Shown here: piece after piece, positions 33,201 to 45,330 of the stretch
Layout of the letters: the number at the start of each line of letters is the position of its first letter
Numbering within the stretch: the stretch's first letter is position 1
Source: Turritopsis dohrnii
Lineage: Eukaryota > Cnidaria > Hydrozoa > Anthoathecata > Oceaniidae
Assembly (NCBI GenBank): GCA_027922465.2
Contig: BQMF02000143.1
Span: forward strand, 372,001-436,000
Direction of reading: 5' to 3'
DNA length: 64,000 nucleotides
Made by a program: the position numbers and the translations under genes
Notes under the pieces: generated by a model
The model's database searches: none
Seen by the model: the letters and a program-made list of their open reading frames with translations, nothing else
What the model was told of the DNA's origin: nothing

Positions 33201-36200
33201 CTGGAAAAACTACACTACTTAATTTTCTCTGTGGAAGAGGAGGAAATGCTACATTAGACAGTGGGGAGATATTAATTAATGGAGAACCAGCAACTGAAGA
33301 ACTGCGAAGGGGAACCGGTTATATTATGCAACAAGATATATTCTTTTCACATTTGACCGTTAATCAAACATTACAGGTGTGTTGATAGTTCGAGACATTC
33401 TTTTTTAAGAATTGGTATAATTTAAAGGAAATGAACTGTTATAAATGGAAGTGAGGGTTGGAAATGTGCTGATGTGTTTGACCATAGCCAATGTTGAGAT
33501 ATTTCAAGTAATCTGAAGCATAGATTTGTTGCAAAATCCTGCTCTTTCTTATGAAAGAATTTGTCGCAATATTTGAACTAATAAGTTAGCATTCAAGGCC
33601 TGAAGAAGAAAGCATCAAAAGCCTCTCAAAAGATTGCGACAAAATATTTTATAAGAAAGAATTTCCAAAAAAAGCCTTAAGCAAAGAAGAAGCAACGGTA
33701 TGCAACGGTCTTTTAACTGGCAGTGGCAGTTTTATCCTACTCGTTGCTTGACTTGATATCCCATCTTTAGTTCGTAGGAGAAGTTCGATTACCAGACAGC
33801 ATGAGCAAGAGACATAAACGCGAGATTGTTGATGACGTAATAGATTCAGTGGGGTTGCGTGACTGTGTTGAAACAGGTATGAAAGTTTTCGTAATTATAT
33901 AGAGTTTCTTGTTAGCTGAACACATAACATTCGAGACAATTAATATGGTTGGCTTATTAACAGTTATATCTTGTAAGTCTCAGCATATAATCTATGTGTT
34001 ATCGGCTGTGAAGGAGCATACTTGAATGATCTAAGGGGCTGATTACATGATCACTTTTTATCCCGGGTACCGGGCTGAAAAGTATCGCCAATATTTTCCA
34101 GCCCTGTATTACATGAAAAAATTATACACGTGTTGCGCGAAATGGATAGCGATCTGAACGATGTGTTTCTTCTCAAAAAGTATATTCTCTTAATCGGAAT
34201 GTTGTGTTTTCAACTTAATGGTTTAACAAGAACTTTAGAATGGACGAAGATTCTTTTCATCTTCTGTGTGAACATTTAAGACCTTAGATTTCACCTGACC
34301 ATAATTCTCCTAATCATTGTATCCACAGCCTGAGACCATGTCGTTGGTCCATCTCAACTTAAACTTTTTAGTTTTGTTGGATTCAATCGTGTTTGCTTCT
34401 GAAGGCGCCATGTTTATAATGAAAATATACTACACAAACCGAGATATCCCGGAGGCCGAGACGAAAAGTATACATGTAATTGCACTTATAAAAATAAGAG
34501 AATTTGTTAGACAAAGTGAGCTAGCCAGGCACCCGAGATATCCCGACACCCGGGACAAAAAGTGATCATGTAATCAGCCCCTAAAGTGATGTAATGAACG
34601 TATGTTTATCTGATCAGAAAACGAGCATGAAAAAATCAGATTATCAGATTATCAGATATTTCCATGTCAGGGAGTTATGACTAAATTTTGGCATGTATGA
34701 TAAAAAGATAATTTCTTTTAGTGATGGGTGGAGATTTTTTTAATCCGGGATGTTCTGGAGGTAAAAACGATTTTAATGTATTCCGTTGTTATGACCTCTC
34801 GTTATCAACAATAAGCGCCCTCCTAATTTTCGAAAAAATTTTATAAGCGCCCGGGCGCTTAATAGAGGAAATACGGTATGTTTTAATCTTTATCATTCTT
34901 TTAATAAGGTGAAAAGAAAAGGACAAGCGTTGCTTGCGAGCTGATTTCAGATCCATCGCTCCTGGTCATGGATGTATGTGTAGCTTTTCTCTTGTACGCG
35001 TTCAGTGGAATTTCTTAGATACTGTTTTGCTGACTTAAACCATTCCCATTACAGGCGCCTCTATAGTATCACAAAACCAATGTTCATTAAAATAGTTCAA
35101 CTGTGACTGTACCATTGAGATTTTGTGATGTTTCATACACCAAAGCAGTGTCTTCATCAAAAATCTCTTTCTCACAGAAAACAAGTTTCATAAGAAGGAT
35201 ACATTGTTTATATATTTATTACCTAAAAGTCACAATAAGTCACATACACAAAAAGTCATGAGTGTTAATTGTCGTGAGCAGCCTAAACTGATAAAAGTCG
35301 CGTACAACTCTTCAGGGTTCACCTTTCCGGAAATGAGAAAAAATAGCTGGAGACTTGCCAACTATTTTTTGTGAAAATATTAAAAAATAGCGAGCATAAA
35401 AAGTCGCGAATTCTAAGAAAGAAAAAAATATCGCGTACACAAAATGTCGCGAATGTCGCGAGAATTTGTGCTCGTGACTTTTTGTATACCGCGTAAAAGT
35501 TCTTTTATGGCTTTTAAATTCGAAAACCATGTGTGCAAATCCCGTGTCTAAAATAGGTAACAAAAAATAATATCACAAAATTACCAATCTAAAGTATACC
35601 CATCTTAGGGGCTGATTACATGATCCCGCTCAGCCGGGATGAAATTTCATCCCGCCTTGCCGAGATGAATTTCAACTCGGTGTTACATGCAAAATTTTCA
35701 TCCCGTTTAGGCGGGACGGGACAAAACTAACCCTTTGTGTTTTTAATTTTTGACAAACTACGCATGCTCAAACCTCAAACTTGTCCCGGTTGACCGGGAC
35801 GAAGCGATTACATGGGAAAATTTCATCCCGCCTAACCAATATCCCGGCTCTTGATAGCCGAGATCTCGGATAGGCGGGATGAAAATTTTATCATGTAATC
35901 GCGATGGGAAATTTATGAAGATTTGACCAGGAAGCCAAGACCTCGGTAAGGTGGGATGAAATTTCATCCCGGCTAACCGGGATCATGTAATCAGTCCCTT
36001 ACCCATGCTCTAAAATGTAGCATTCGATTAGGGATGCAATGCAATGGTCCTCCATCAAAACTGACGTCGCGTCACATCAAGTGCTACAATATAATAATCG
36101 TAAATAGCTAACGCTCTCGCCTCTGAATGGCTTCACCCGATAATAATAAGAACTTTTACTGTAAAATTTACTTAAAATAGTCACTCTCTAAAATAAAAGT

Positions 36201-39046
36201 GTGACGCACAAACACGTATATTACTATAACACACCTTTACCGAGATTATTTTCAGTGACATGAAAACGAGGTTGGATGTACTTAAAATGTAAACAAACAA
36301 AGGAAACACGACGTTCAAGTCGAAGTAAATCAGGGGAACAGCTGTATCATCACATAAATCAAAGGTTACAGCAGGTTATTCAGAAAGTTATTGCATTCCA
36401 GAATGCAATAACAGATTTTACCCCAGAGAGATATGGGGGAAACAAGAACTAGTTTGTTTTTAATTTCCAAAGGATAGTAAAATGAGAAACTTGTGGAAAC
36501 GTAGGATTAACCTCTACAGAAGAGAAAAGGTGCTGGGGATAATTTTGAAATTATAGCGAGTTTCACTTCTAAACTAAATACATTAGTGACAGTTGGAAGA
36601 GGTATAAAATTGAATCCTGAAGCTGTACCTTCGATATTTCCTGTTTTCCACATTTTATGCGATGTTTTTTTTTAATTTCTTTTATAGTAAACAGAAGAAT
36701 AAATGTTAGATCTTTAACCCAATCCAATTAATGTTCAACTATAGTGTCTACGTTTGCTTCGATATCGTGTAATAACAGACAGATTTCTGTTGTAGATTCT
36801 TTCGGTAGCACTTATAAAATTTTAATGTTAGTACATGTTAGAGATGAACCGACATTTTTCAGGAACATTTCTCTACATCTTTCTTGCTGGCCGTTGTGAC
36901 GTGTTCTTCACGCTGATTAACTCCCGTGCAACATCTCTTTTCTGCCTAATACACCTTTCCCGAATCTTTTTGCGTAAACATGAAAGCGAGGCTGAGTGTT
37001 GTAGATGAACTTAGACATGGCGACGAGCAGTAATGAAAACAGTGCTGAGGGTGTTTAAATGTTTTGTTATTGAACCTACAGCCAATGAAAATAATAATGG
37101 TAATTCTAAAATTATAATTAGCAAAGCTAATTCGAGTTCCTGTTAATAATCAACATTCAAAAACATGGGGAAAGTCACTGAAAGGGCTTCCATTATTCAC
37201 TATCAAAGAAATCGAAAAACATTGTTTAGAGAGCGGAAAAGACACATAAAATAGCAATTTTGAAAACACTAGAAAAGGGAAGAAAATTTATGGAAGAAAG
37301 GTGCATCATAGCTGAAACGATTTAAGTGGGACAATGGATATATATCTTTATACAAAGCAAGTATGAAAAAAGAGAAGAGAAGTATGACAGTAACATTATT
37401 CACAGAAATTGTGGTTATTAAATTAGATGAATGTTCTTGTCCTGCTGGTAAAAGTAGTTTCTGCAATGTTATGGAGCTTATTTGAATTAGCAGATTACTT
37501 TTTAAACCAGCTTCAAAAACAGTTCCTGAAGAAAATTAAAGGAGCATGGTTTTTCTAACATCAACAAATTTCAGCAGTTCTCCTATGAACGAAATTTTGG
37601 GATTTGTTTGTAATAAGGATTATATTATGGGAGGATTAATATAGTATTATATATTTTATATGATTCACAGTAAAATAAAGAAATAAGTTGTTCTTTTGCA
37701 TCTAATTTCGGTGGAAGTCTAGATTTAAGTTTGTTAGTGTCCTCATTTGTAGTAAAAGTCTCTTCGGATAAATGTTTTGCAGTGCCATAAAATTTTATGT
37801 TGCAGCAAGAAGCTGGTAACAGAATATTTAACTTTTCTACTGATATATCTGTAGCGTTACGAAAGTGTTCTTCATAATTACTAACATTACTGTACTTGTA
37901 AAGTTGATTTGTTAGAGTTATATGATTTTGTTGAATACTAATGATCTTGTGTTCAAAATGTTCCAATTTTATGCTTCATCATTAAAAACATCAATATCAG
38001 GCATAATGCTCACTGACGGTGATTCGATTATTGTAGGTGTTCTTTTCTTAGGAGGCTTTGGTGCTCTAACAAAATCATTGGATTTGAATATAAAACGGAA
38101 TCCTGGCATGACTGTTTTTCGACCACTACCATGTGGAACATGTGTCATTCAATTTCCGCGCCTTAGCGAAGGAAATTGTTTGATTTAGACATTCTATCTA
38201 TCTAACTCTCTCCGTAACAGTTTTTTGCTGTTTTCGGAAAGTCCGTTCGGATTTCGAATTGTTTGTTTATTCAGAATAGTTAATGACAGACGCAAAACTC
38301 TATGCAAAATGTAATACAAAAAGGCCACTTTCAATAATAATTCACAAAAAATAATAAGCTTTTTATACTTTTCAAACACTTTTAGAAGTTATTTTAGCCG
38401 TTTTATATTTAAAACTTTCCAATTCAATTATCTTTAAAATTTCTTTAAAAAGTCAGTATAATATGCACACCGAACACGTGAAACGTTCTCGAACCGATTT
38501 GTTTTATGTTTTGAGGGTAGGAAGATGTAGATGTAGATGTAGAAGAAGCTTTGAAGAAGAATTTTAAGACTTTATCTACTATTGCAATCGAAATATAATC
38601 ATGAGAACATTACTTATGGAGGAAATATTGATGTTTAGCTGACTCTGGGAAAAATTCTTGAAAAAGAAGGTGAAGGTTTGATAGTAAACGAAACTTAGCT
38701 GTGAAAAAAACTTTCAATATCACAGCAGAAGTATGTAGTATCAACATTACTGGTGAATACATCTTATCAATAAATGCATGAAACATGTTCATTTCATTTA
38801 ATAAATATTACACCGAAAGTTGAAGATATTGAAAAAAAAAACAAACAAATGAAATTATCATTGCAGCACAAATCACAGTGAATATTATAATTGACCCCAT
38901 ATATACATACTGAAAGTATAAACATGTGCAAGATATTGGTGAACGATGTGTCTTATAAAACTGTTTTTCTGGCTTCGAAACGTCATAGTGAATTGAAAAG
39001 CGGTAATAAATCAGGGGCCGCGCGAGCGGGGGGGCCAGGGGGGCCA

Positions 39047-39079
<33 letters not shown>

Positions 39080-42000
39080 ACTTTTTTGCAAAGTAAAATT
39101 TTTCGAATTCCTTAAAGGGAAATTAAGCCTTTATCAAAAACTTTTTATATTAGCTGCAGAAAGGTCTCATTAATGTTCTGTGATCATTAAAAATTATCTT
39201 AAATGATAATTATACTCAGTTTTTCGTTATTTAGTATCTAACAACGGACGCCATTGCAGTGCTCTGCGATGGAAATTTTGACGTCACAGCGCGATCGCTG
39301 ATTTTTGTAAGGATTACATAAACTACAATATTTTGTTTGTGTTGATGAAAGTTCTTGTGTTCTTTGTGATATAAAACCTTTATTAAAAGTATTTTGTTTT
39401 AGATTTATAGCAGGTATGTTTCCTTAATCTTTTCTTTTGAAAAATATTTGTTAAACTGCCTCGATTTTACAGGCGCATTAAACCATGTAGGCTCCTGGGT
39501 ATGCTTAAGATATTCTTATTTTTAATAAAAGTTAGTCCGATTATCTTTGTAAACATGTTGAGCATAAATTAAAAAGCATATTTATGTTGTCATGATGTTG
39601 TCAATTGTCACTTTGTTCCATACTTATGTGGAAAGTGATTTACTCTTTTCAACTAACTAGATTTATCGGGAGAAAACTCTTTTATTATTTTTAGAATATT
39701 GGTGCTTGTTTTGGCACTCTGAGTAAATAATATTCGCAAAATTGCTTTGGCTCCCCTGGACCCCAGCTGCTAAAACAACGAGCTGTCGCTCGTTGATCAG
39801 CAGCATTGCTGCTGATTTTGGCCCCTCCACTTCAAAATATACGGCGCGGCCCCTGTAAATTAAAGAAGGGAGCAATTTGGAGAATTCCAGACTGTATCAA
39901 ATTATTCATCACTGTACAATGCTTGGTCAAGTTATCACTTGTGGAACTGATTAGTTTTAAATTCACGTTTAAAAGATTTTAAGATGACATCGTTCAAAAT
40001 AATCCTGCTAACCGCTCAATGGAGGCACAATGATTTAGTTTGGATATATGTCAGAGGAAAACAAACTTTTTGGATGAAGATTAGATTCCAACCAATTATA
40101 TACATACAATGAGATCAGTAAAGCCTTGTGAAAATTTGGAGTGTAATATGTTCTAGGACACAATGCGCTAAGGGGATTTTTTTTTTGCGTGGATTAAGTT
40201 TTGCAATAAATCCACGCAAAACGTCAAGACATAAACGATTCGCGAAAATAAATCCACGCAAAATTTCATGATTTTATTTGCTCATTTTTTGGCTCTGCGT
40301 ACCTTTCATACATTAACTATTTCCTTGTATATACTTATGAAGCACCTATTGGTTTTGCAATGTGGCAGGCATGGAAATGGTGATTTTTGCTGCTACTTCT
40401 AAGCTATATTATAAAGTACACACATTGCACTTTGTGCCCATTCGCAAATATAAATCCAAACATTTTCCTTGAGAAGCTCTGAATTAAAAATATTAATCCA
40501 CGTAAAACGCTCTCAAACCTTGGCTCGCCAAAATGAGTCCACGCAAAAAAAATCCCCTTAAGGTATATCATGTTCGAAAAGAACATTTTCATACAGATTC
40601 TAACAAAGTTTTATTGTGTTATTTGTCTCTTCGGGCACATTGGTGTTATTTGTAGACTCCATAGAAGTGGTAATATGCAGACATTGGTGGATCTAGTGTA
40701 GTCGCAACTTGTGGAGAAGCGCATTAACATAAGTTTTGAATTCAGTTCATGTTATCAATGGGATTATTTGAACCTTTTTCTTTTATGTTTGAATTGCTAA
40801 CACTCTCCTACACAAGTTGTGGCTTACCTCTGGATCCGCCACTGGCGAGTTTAGTAGAAATAGATTTTCGTATTGTATGTTATGTTGATTTAAGTTATGT
40901 ATAATTTTTATCTTCTTGTAATTCCTGTTAAATGTCATGGATTAAAATCTTTGAAATGCCCAAGTTTCTCCTGCTCGTATCAATGCAAGTTATGAACAAT
41001 TTCAATGTTTATTTAAATATATATTACCAACAATGTTTACTTAAATATATTACCGAATTCACATTTCTGACAAAATTTGGAAGGTGTGCACAAATAACAA
41101 TTGGAAGGTCCTGATATTAAAGTTGGCAGTTACTTGCAGATTTTTCCCTGATTTTTCCTTGATTTTCAAATGATTTTGGTTGACTTCTATCGAATATCAT
41201 TTTATTCTTCATGTGAACCATAAATCATACTTTGGGAATTTTGATAGACCTGTTCTCACGTACGCAACAAGAACAGAATGGATAGCCATTCAGATATCTT
41301 GAAAAATTAGCCTAAAGCTATTTCCTCTAGGCCTGATGCGGAAATTGTTCAAGCCCTGAGGCTTCTAGTTAGCTTTAAAATAAAAGTCACAAATTTAGCT
41401 ATTTTGTTTTCTGTCTTTGGTCAAATGTATCGGTAGTCCTTTTCCTTCTGTGATGACTTATTGCTTTAATCCAATGTGTTTTGTCAGGCTCTTTGCTTGG
41501 TATTTGGAACAATGAACTGTCTTTGGTAGCACTTTTACATCCAGCCACACAACAATATTTTCCATACCCACAAGACACAATCTTAGAGGGTCAAGTCATT
41601 GTAGTGAAAAATACGTTTCCGTTACTTCTGACTTATTGAAAAAATAGTTTTTCATCAAGCTCATAAGCGTCAATGCACATATCATAAAAAAACAAACTTT
41701 CAAACCCTGCACCTGGCTCTTCTCGATTTCACAAAGAATTTTTATACTAAAAAAGTAAGTTGAAAAAGACTGTTTTGAAAAACCTTTACGTTTTTTACGT
41801 TCTCTATTATTTGATTTTACAAAAGATTTCTGGTATTAAGACAGAAAATGTGTCAAAGACATTTTATTAAGTTTAAAAAAAGTAGCATATGACATATGCT
41901 CTAGGTTTTCTCCACACTCACGGGATGGTTTGTTTACATTTTACAATACCCAGCCTCAATTTCAATTATTGCGCAATAAGTTTCGGGAAAGGTGTATACA

Positions 42001-45000
42001 GTTGCTGCTCGATAAGTGAAACTTTTAAGGCACCGGAGAAAATTGTTTCACTTAGCGAAGGCTCCACTTATCCGAAGTATTTTTAAAAAGCTTTAATTTT
42101 GTCAAAAAATGCAGTTCTGGGAAAAAAATTAGAATCTCATAAAATATGGGTGCAAAAGGATCTAGAAGGGGCAAAATAAAACATAGCAACTTCAATTTAT
42201 GAGATTTCCGTTTATACCGTCACTTCGCATGAAACTTTGCAACTTTTAAATCTCTGTAGAAAAAACGTGAATGGACGATTGCAAACTGAAAAACGAAAAA
42301 AAATGAGAACAGAAAGTGATAATTTCGTTTACTCGTAAATTTAGGAACCAACGACGGGATTAGACTCGACATCTACAAGAAATATAATTGAACAGGTGAA
42401 GAAACTTGCGAGTGAAACAAATCGAAGTGTTATCACAACGATCCACCAGCCCTCAAGTCAAGTATTTCATATGTTCGACAAATTGTTGTTGATATGCAAT
42501 GGAAAGGTACGTGTTTGCTATCATAGTTGTGCCCAAACATGATATTAATACATCGAAAATTCCAGGAGAAAAGCCAGGATATAAATCTGTGTGTTGATTT
42601 TGTAGTTGTCCATACCTTTCTATTCGGACACTATTGGCCATGTTTTCTCTTGTTTTTACATATTTCAGTATTTACCATACTTTGTACACTTAAAATGTCA
42701 TACCAACTCGACTACTGCTTTAAAAAATGACAATTTGATTTCAAATCACGCTTTTCTCTACTGAAACGGATCATAGAATTATTTTTATGGTAGTGCGTCC
42801 ATATATTTTGTGCAAGTTGAATATGCCTCCTAGTTTACAAGACTTATAATAGCAGAAACTTCATATTTGTCACGATTTTCCATCTTTCCATCATTTGGTA
42901 AAATAAATTGTTTTGTTTTTATTCTTTGTATATTTAGTTGGCGTATTTTGGGAATAAGAAAGGTTTAGTTATCTTTTTGAAGGATATTGAAATGCCTTGT
43001 TATCCAAACTGGAATCTTGCAGACTACATCAGTAAGGATTATGTTACCCCTACGCATAAGCTATTTTCCGCAATATATTTCTCATAAAAGCAACAGGAAA
43101 CCAAAATGCTGCTAAGTAATGACTTGTATGTTTTGTAATTGCAGTGGAAAAGCTAGTAGCTGGAGATGAAGTAGAGAACAGGGTCGTTGATGGCTACAAA
43201 AAATTTATCAGGTGTCTTTTTGAGTATTTTACTTTAACCTAAGTGAAATGTTGGAGAGAAGTATTTTCAATGATGATAGTTAGCGAATCATTTCCTACCA
43301 TTGATCTTTTGATTTTATACCTGATGATATGGTATGAAGACATCGGCTACGATAGTCTGGTTATTTAAATGTGACTTCTATATATCTAGAAATCCTGAAA
43401 ATCGAAAGTTATGTTTTGAGGATGAACAAAAGAAAGGTAGCATAGGTCCAGACGAGTTTCACTTCAGCGAAACATCTACTTATTTCGATGGAAAAAGTTT
43501 CAAGACCAAAGATCCATTGATCACAAAGTCCAAATCGACTGTGAGTAATTTAGTGATTTCCAGCGATACAAAATTATAGTTTTGTATGAAGAAATTATCA
43601 GTCATGCTCATTTTTGAAATGCTTCCTTGATCAGAATGCCGAAATCTTACCTGAATATCCAACTGGCTTCTTGACACAAACAATTGCACTTGCCAAACGC
43701 TCTTTTATTCAAAGCAGAAAAGAAATTTGGGATAAACAGTCCTTTTTCCAGGTATGCAGCTGAACGCAATGGTCTCATTGTTTATTCAATTTCTAAATAA
43801 TGAAGTTGAGCATAATTACAATGTTTGCTTCTCTTGTGCATTAACTAAAGTTGTTAAACTCTCTGTTATAGTTCACATTTATACCAATAATAATTGGTCT
43901 GCTTTGGTTGAATACCCCTTATACCGAAGTCACCATTTCATCCAGAACTGGCGCGGTAAATAGAGGATTGTTTGCATTAAATTTGTCCTAGTTTATTACA
44001 GTCCAATCGGTTCTCTCCAATTCTCACTGTGAGAAAATAAACAAAGAAGAAACGAAATAATTAACGAAAAAATTCTAATGGGGATGTAATTCATATTCAT
44101 TGTTCAATCAGACACAAATTTTCATGACAGTGTCGAGACTTTCACTACAAAACTTGTATGTTTAGATCTTTTATATATTGATGTACTTGGTCATGGTTCC
44201 AATGTTCAACGCTTTGATGACATGTAAGTTTGCCAGCACCGCATTTTTAACTTAACTTGTCAACTAATCGACGTGTTCCTGAAATGAAGTAATCTTGGCT
44301 TATCCTGCATTTATTTTAGTTCCTGTCGAAAGAGGCACAATAGCAAAGGAACGGTCCGACAGAATGTATCGGTTGTCTTCATATTACATTGCTAAGAACC
44401 TAAGCGAACTGCCAGTTCTTTTGCTTCAACCTACAATTTTCTATACAATTTCTTATTGGATGATTGGACTGAATCGATCTGTTTGGTTTTTGGTAGGAGT
44501 TCTCACAACAATCACGTTTTCCATAATGGGGCAAGTAAGTAAGAATAAACTTTTGCTGGAAGTATGAAATTTTCAAGTTGTCGTTTATAATCATTGAAGA
44601 ATGTTGCGAACAAATACTTTTAGATTTTGCAATGAAACTGAAGTAATTGTCGGCTTCTTAACTTTTAGACAATTGGACTGCTAATTGGAGCTAGTATTCC
44701 AAATTTCAAAAATGCCTTGACATTTTCACTAATCTTCGGCCAATCAATTATTTTGGTATCTGGGTTCTTTGTAAAGAGATTACCGTTTTGGCTATCGTGG
44801 GCGAAGTATTTGTCATATTTGACATATGCTTACAACATATTTTTGAGAATTGAATTTGATCATGCTGTTAGAGGATTCAAGTGAGTAAGATGTTTTGATG
44901 ATGCTGTGACACATCCAAAAAGACATTTATTAGAAAATGGTCTAGTCTTTTAGTAATCTGTTATTGATTTCTACTGTGAATATTTAAAATGATTGACTGT

Positions 45001-45330
45001 AACTTGCTTTTGCACAGGTTTTGATGAAATGATGGTAAATTAGTACTGTGTAGACAAGAAAGCCCATAATTTTCTATAATAAATGTCCATAACAAGGAAA
45101 TGTATAAAGAATACAACTGTTCAGATGATGATTTTGCTTTTTTACTCAGATGTGCAGCTGAATCAACATACCCTGACTGTACCAACAATATCACGCAATA
45201 TATTCCAGGACCAGAAGTGACTTCAAGACTTGCACCCGTCAATCTTGGAATCGGAGAGTCATTCGCTGTGCTCTGGTGCATTATATTACTGTTACGTCTC
45301 GTAATATACTTTGTTTTAAAGTACTGCTAA
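27265..45330 (+). CDS. ABCG (White-type) half transporter, paralogue 2, 15 exons, 623 aa
   Basis: Paralogue of the minus-strand ABCG gene. Exons: 27265-27406, 33198-33376, 33771-33876, 34722-34760, 34909-34973, 42345-42506, 42938-43031, 43145-43211, 43390-43540, 43635-43751, 43872-43955, 44166-44223, 44320-44534, 44669-44880, 45150-45330 (TAA). Junctions are GT-AG and keep one frame. Walker A GPSGAGKTT (residues 45-53) is split by intron 1. Signature CSGGEKKRT (about 153-161) is mostly on the 39-nt exon 4. Walker B LLVMD and EPTTGLD are split by intron 5. The H-loop TIHQPSS follows near residue 209. Membrane-domain marks are YRLSSYYIAKNLSELP and WMIGLNRSVWF. Exons 2-7 and 11-14 have exactly the same lengths as in paralogue 1; the linker exons 8-10 differ. 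Introns 1 (5.8 kb) and 5 (7.4 kb) are swollen by mobile elements. Substrate unknown; it may pair with paralogue 1 or with itself. Confidence 0.92.
27853..28028 (+). mobile_element. Helitron-like non-autonomous element A
   Basis: A 176-bp unit starting TCTTATTATACTAATTCG and ending with a perfect hairpin GACGCC-TT-GGCGTC running into CTAG, followed by T. The 5' TC, the 3' hairpin plus CTRR and the lack of TIRs or target duplication are the Helitron pattern. Directly abutted by copy B. In intron 1 of ABCG gene 2. Confidence 0.5.
28029..28213 (+). mobile_element. Helitron-like non-autonomous element B (tandem with A)
   Basis: Starts with the same TCTTATTATACTAATTCG immediately after the CTAG of copy A. 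It shares the ATCMTTTTCGAA and CGGTAA-AAAT-TTAC interior and ends GGGATGCTAG followed by T. The terminal hairpin is less clear than in copy A. Confidence 0.45.
28744..30741. mobile_element. 2-kb foldback element with modular repeat arms
   Basis: Outer ends TGTTACACCGTCAAATGTAG and its inverse. Each arm starts with about 200 bp of short units alternating CCGTCAAATGTAGTAA and CTACGACAAATGTAGTAA. Next come roughly 124-bp tandem units, four on the left (starting near 28960, 29084, 29207, 29331) with GCCATAATTAGG, AGGTCTTCACCAGG and CGCATGCGCAGT marks. Inverted counterparts lie at about 30280-30545 on the right. The centre is AT-rich with no ORF of note. No clear target duplication. It lies in intron 1 of ABCG gene 2. 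Confidence 0.75.
31441..31690. repeat. Imperfect tandem duplication, two units of about 120 bp
   Basis: The marks TTTTGCATTAAGCACAATTG / ATTGCACAAGGCACACTTA, then GGTGCTGATTCCGAATTTGA / GGCGCTGATTTCGAATTTGA, then AAAATTGGGCAA / AAAATTGGACAA occur twice in order. It is in intron 1 of ABCG gene 2 and has no coding evidence. Confidence 0.5.
34035..34581. mobile_element. MITE family D, related longer element (TAA duplication)
   Basis: A 547-bp element with the family D ends (GGGGCTGATTACATGATCAC and inverse), flanked by TAA (34032-34034, 34582-34584), the same TWA class. Its interior differs from the other two copies but again has CCGGGTACCGGG-like and CCCGGG palindromes. It lies in intron 3 of ABCG gene 2, between exon 3 and the micro-exon. 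Confidence 0.75.
35608..35998 (-). mobile_element. Palindrome-rich MITE family D, copy 2 (TTA duplication)
   Basis: A 391-bp reverse-oriented copy of 16212-16594, flanked by TTA (35605-35607, 35999-36001). It shares GGGATGAAATTTCATCCCG, CGCATGCTCAAACCTCAAAC and CGATTACATGGGAAAATTTC. It lies in intron 5 of ABCG gene 2, so both paralogues carry this family in different introns. Confidence 0.8.
36230..37010. repeat. Short dispersed repeat E (two copies here, one inverted at 41944-42000)
   Basis: About 60 bp of the form ACACCTTTCCCGAATCTTTT...CATGAAAGCGAGGCTGAGTG occurs near 36227-36275 and 36948-37005. An inverted version occurs at 41944-42000 (CCCAGCCTCAATTTC...GGGAAAGGTGTA). It may be the end of a mobile family. 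Boundaries and type are not established. Confidence 0.35.
37625..38140 (-). pseudogene. Unrecognised ORF remnant in ABCG gene 2 intron 5
   Basis: On the minus strand one frame reads from about 38145 to 37969 (containing HGSGRKTVMPGFRF, then VRAPKPPKKRTPTIIESPS) to a stop. A second frame (37625-37966, 113 aa, KSRLPPKLDAKEQLISLF) follows. The composition looks protein-like but I recognise no family. It lies antisense to the host gene. It may be a decayed transposon protein; evidence is weak. Confidence 0.25.
39012..39855. mobile_element. DNA transposon derivative with CAGGGGCCGCGC ends
   Basis: An 844-bp element whose ends CAGGGGCCGCGC and the exact inverse (39844-39855) are flanked by TAAAT on both sides (39007-39011, 39856-39860). 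CAGGGG-type ends recall hAT elements, but those make 8-bp duplications, so the superfamily is open. The subterminal GGGGGGCCA / TGGCCCCTCC and a run of about 32 C (39048-39079) are part of it. No transposase. Lies in intron 5 of ABCG gene 2. Confidence 0.6.
40169..40560. mobile_element. MITE with TAAGGGGATTT ends
   Basis: A 392-bp element with ends TAAGGGGATTTTTTTTTGCG and the inverse (CGCAAAAAAAATCCCCTTA). GTGGATT / AATCCACG units are repeated inside. The target duplication is unclear because the terminal TAA/TTA may itself be the duplicated TWA. No ORF. In intron 5 of ABCG gene 2. Confidence 0.65.
40687..40850 (-). mobile_element. MITE family A, copy 3
   Basis: Reverse copy with the best ends: GGTGGATCTAGTGTAGTCGC on the left and CCTCTGGATCCGCCACTGG on the right form an imperfect inverted repeat. 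The core matches copies 1 and 2. It is in intron 5 of ABCG gene 2. Confidence 0.6.

Noticed and set aside
39048..39079. Long poly-C run as a functional G-quadruplex/i-motif site
   Set aside because: A pure homopolymer inside a transposon end. Length may be an assembly artefact, and nothing ties it to regulation.
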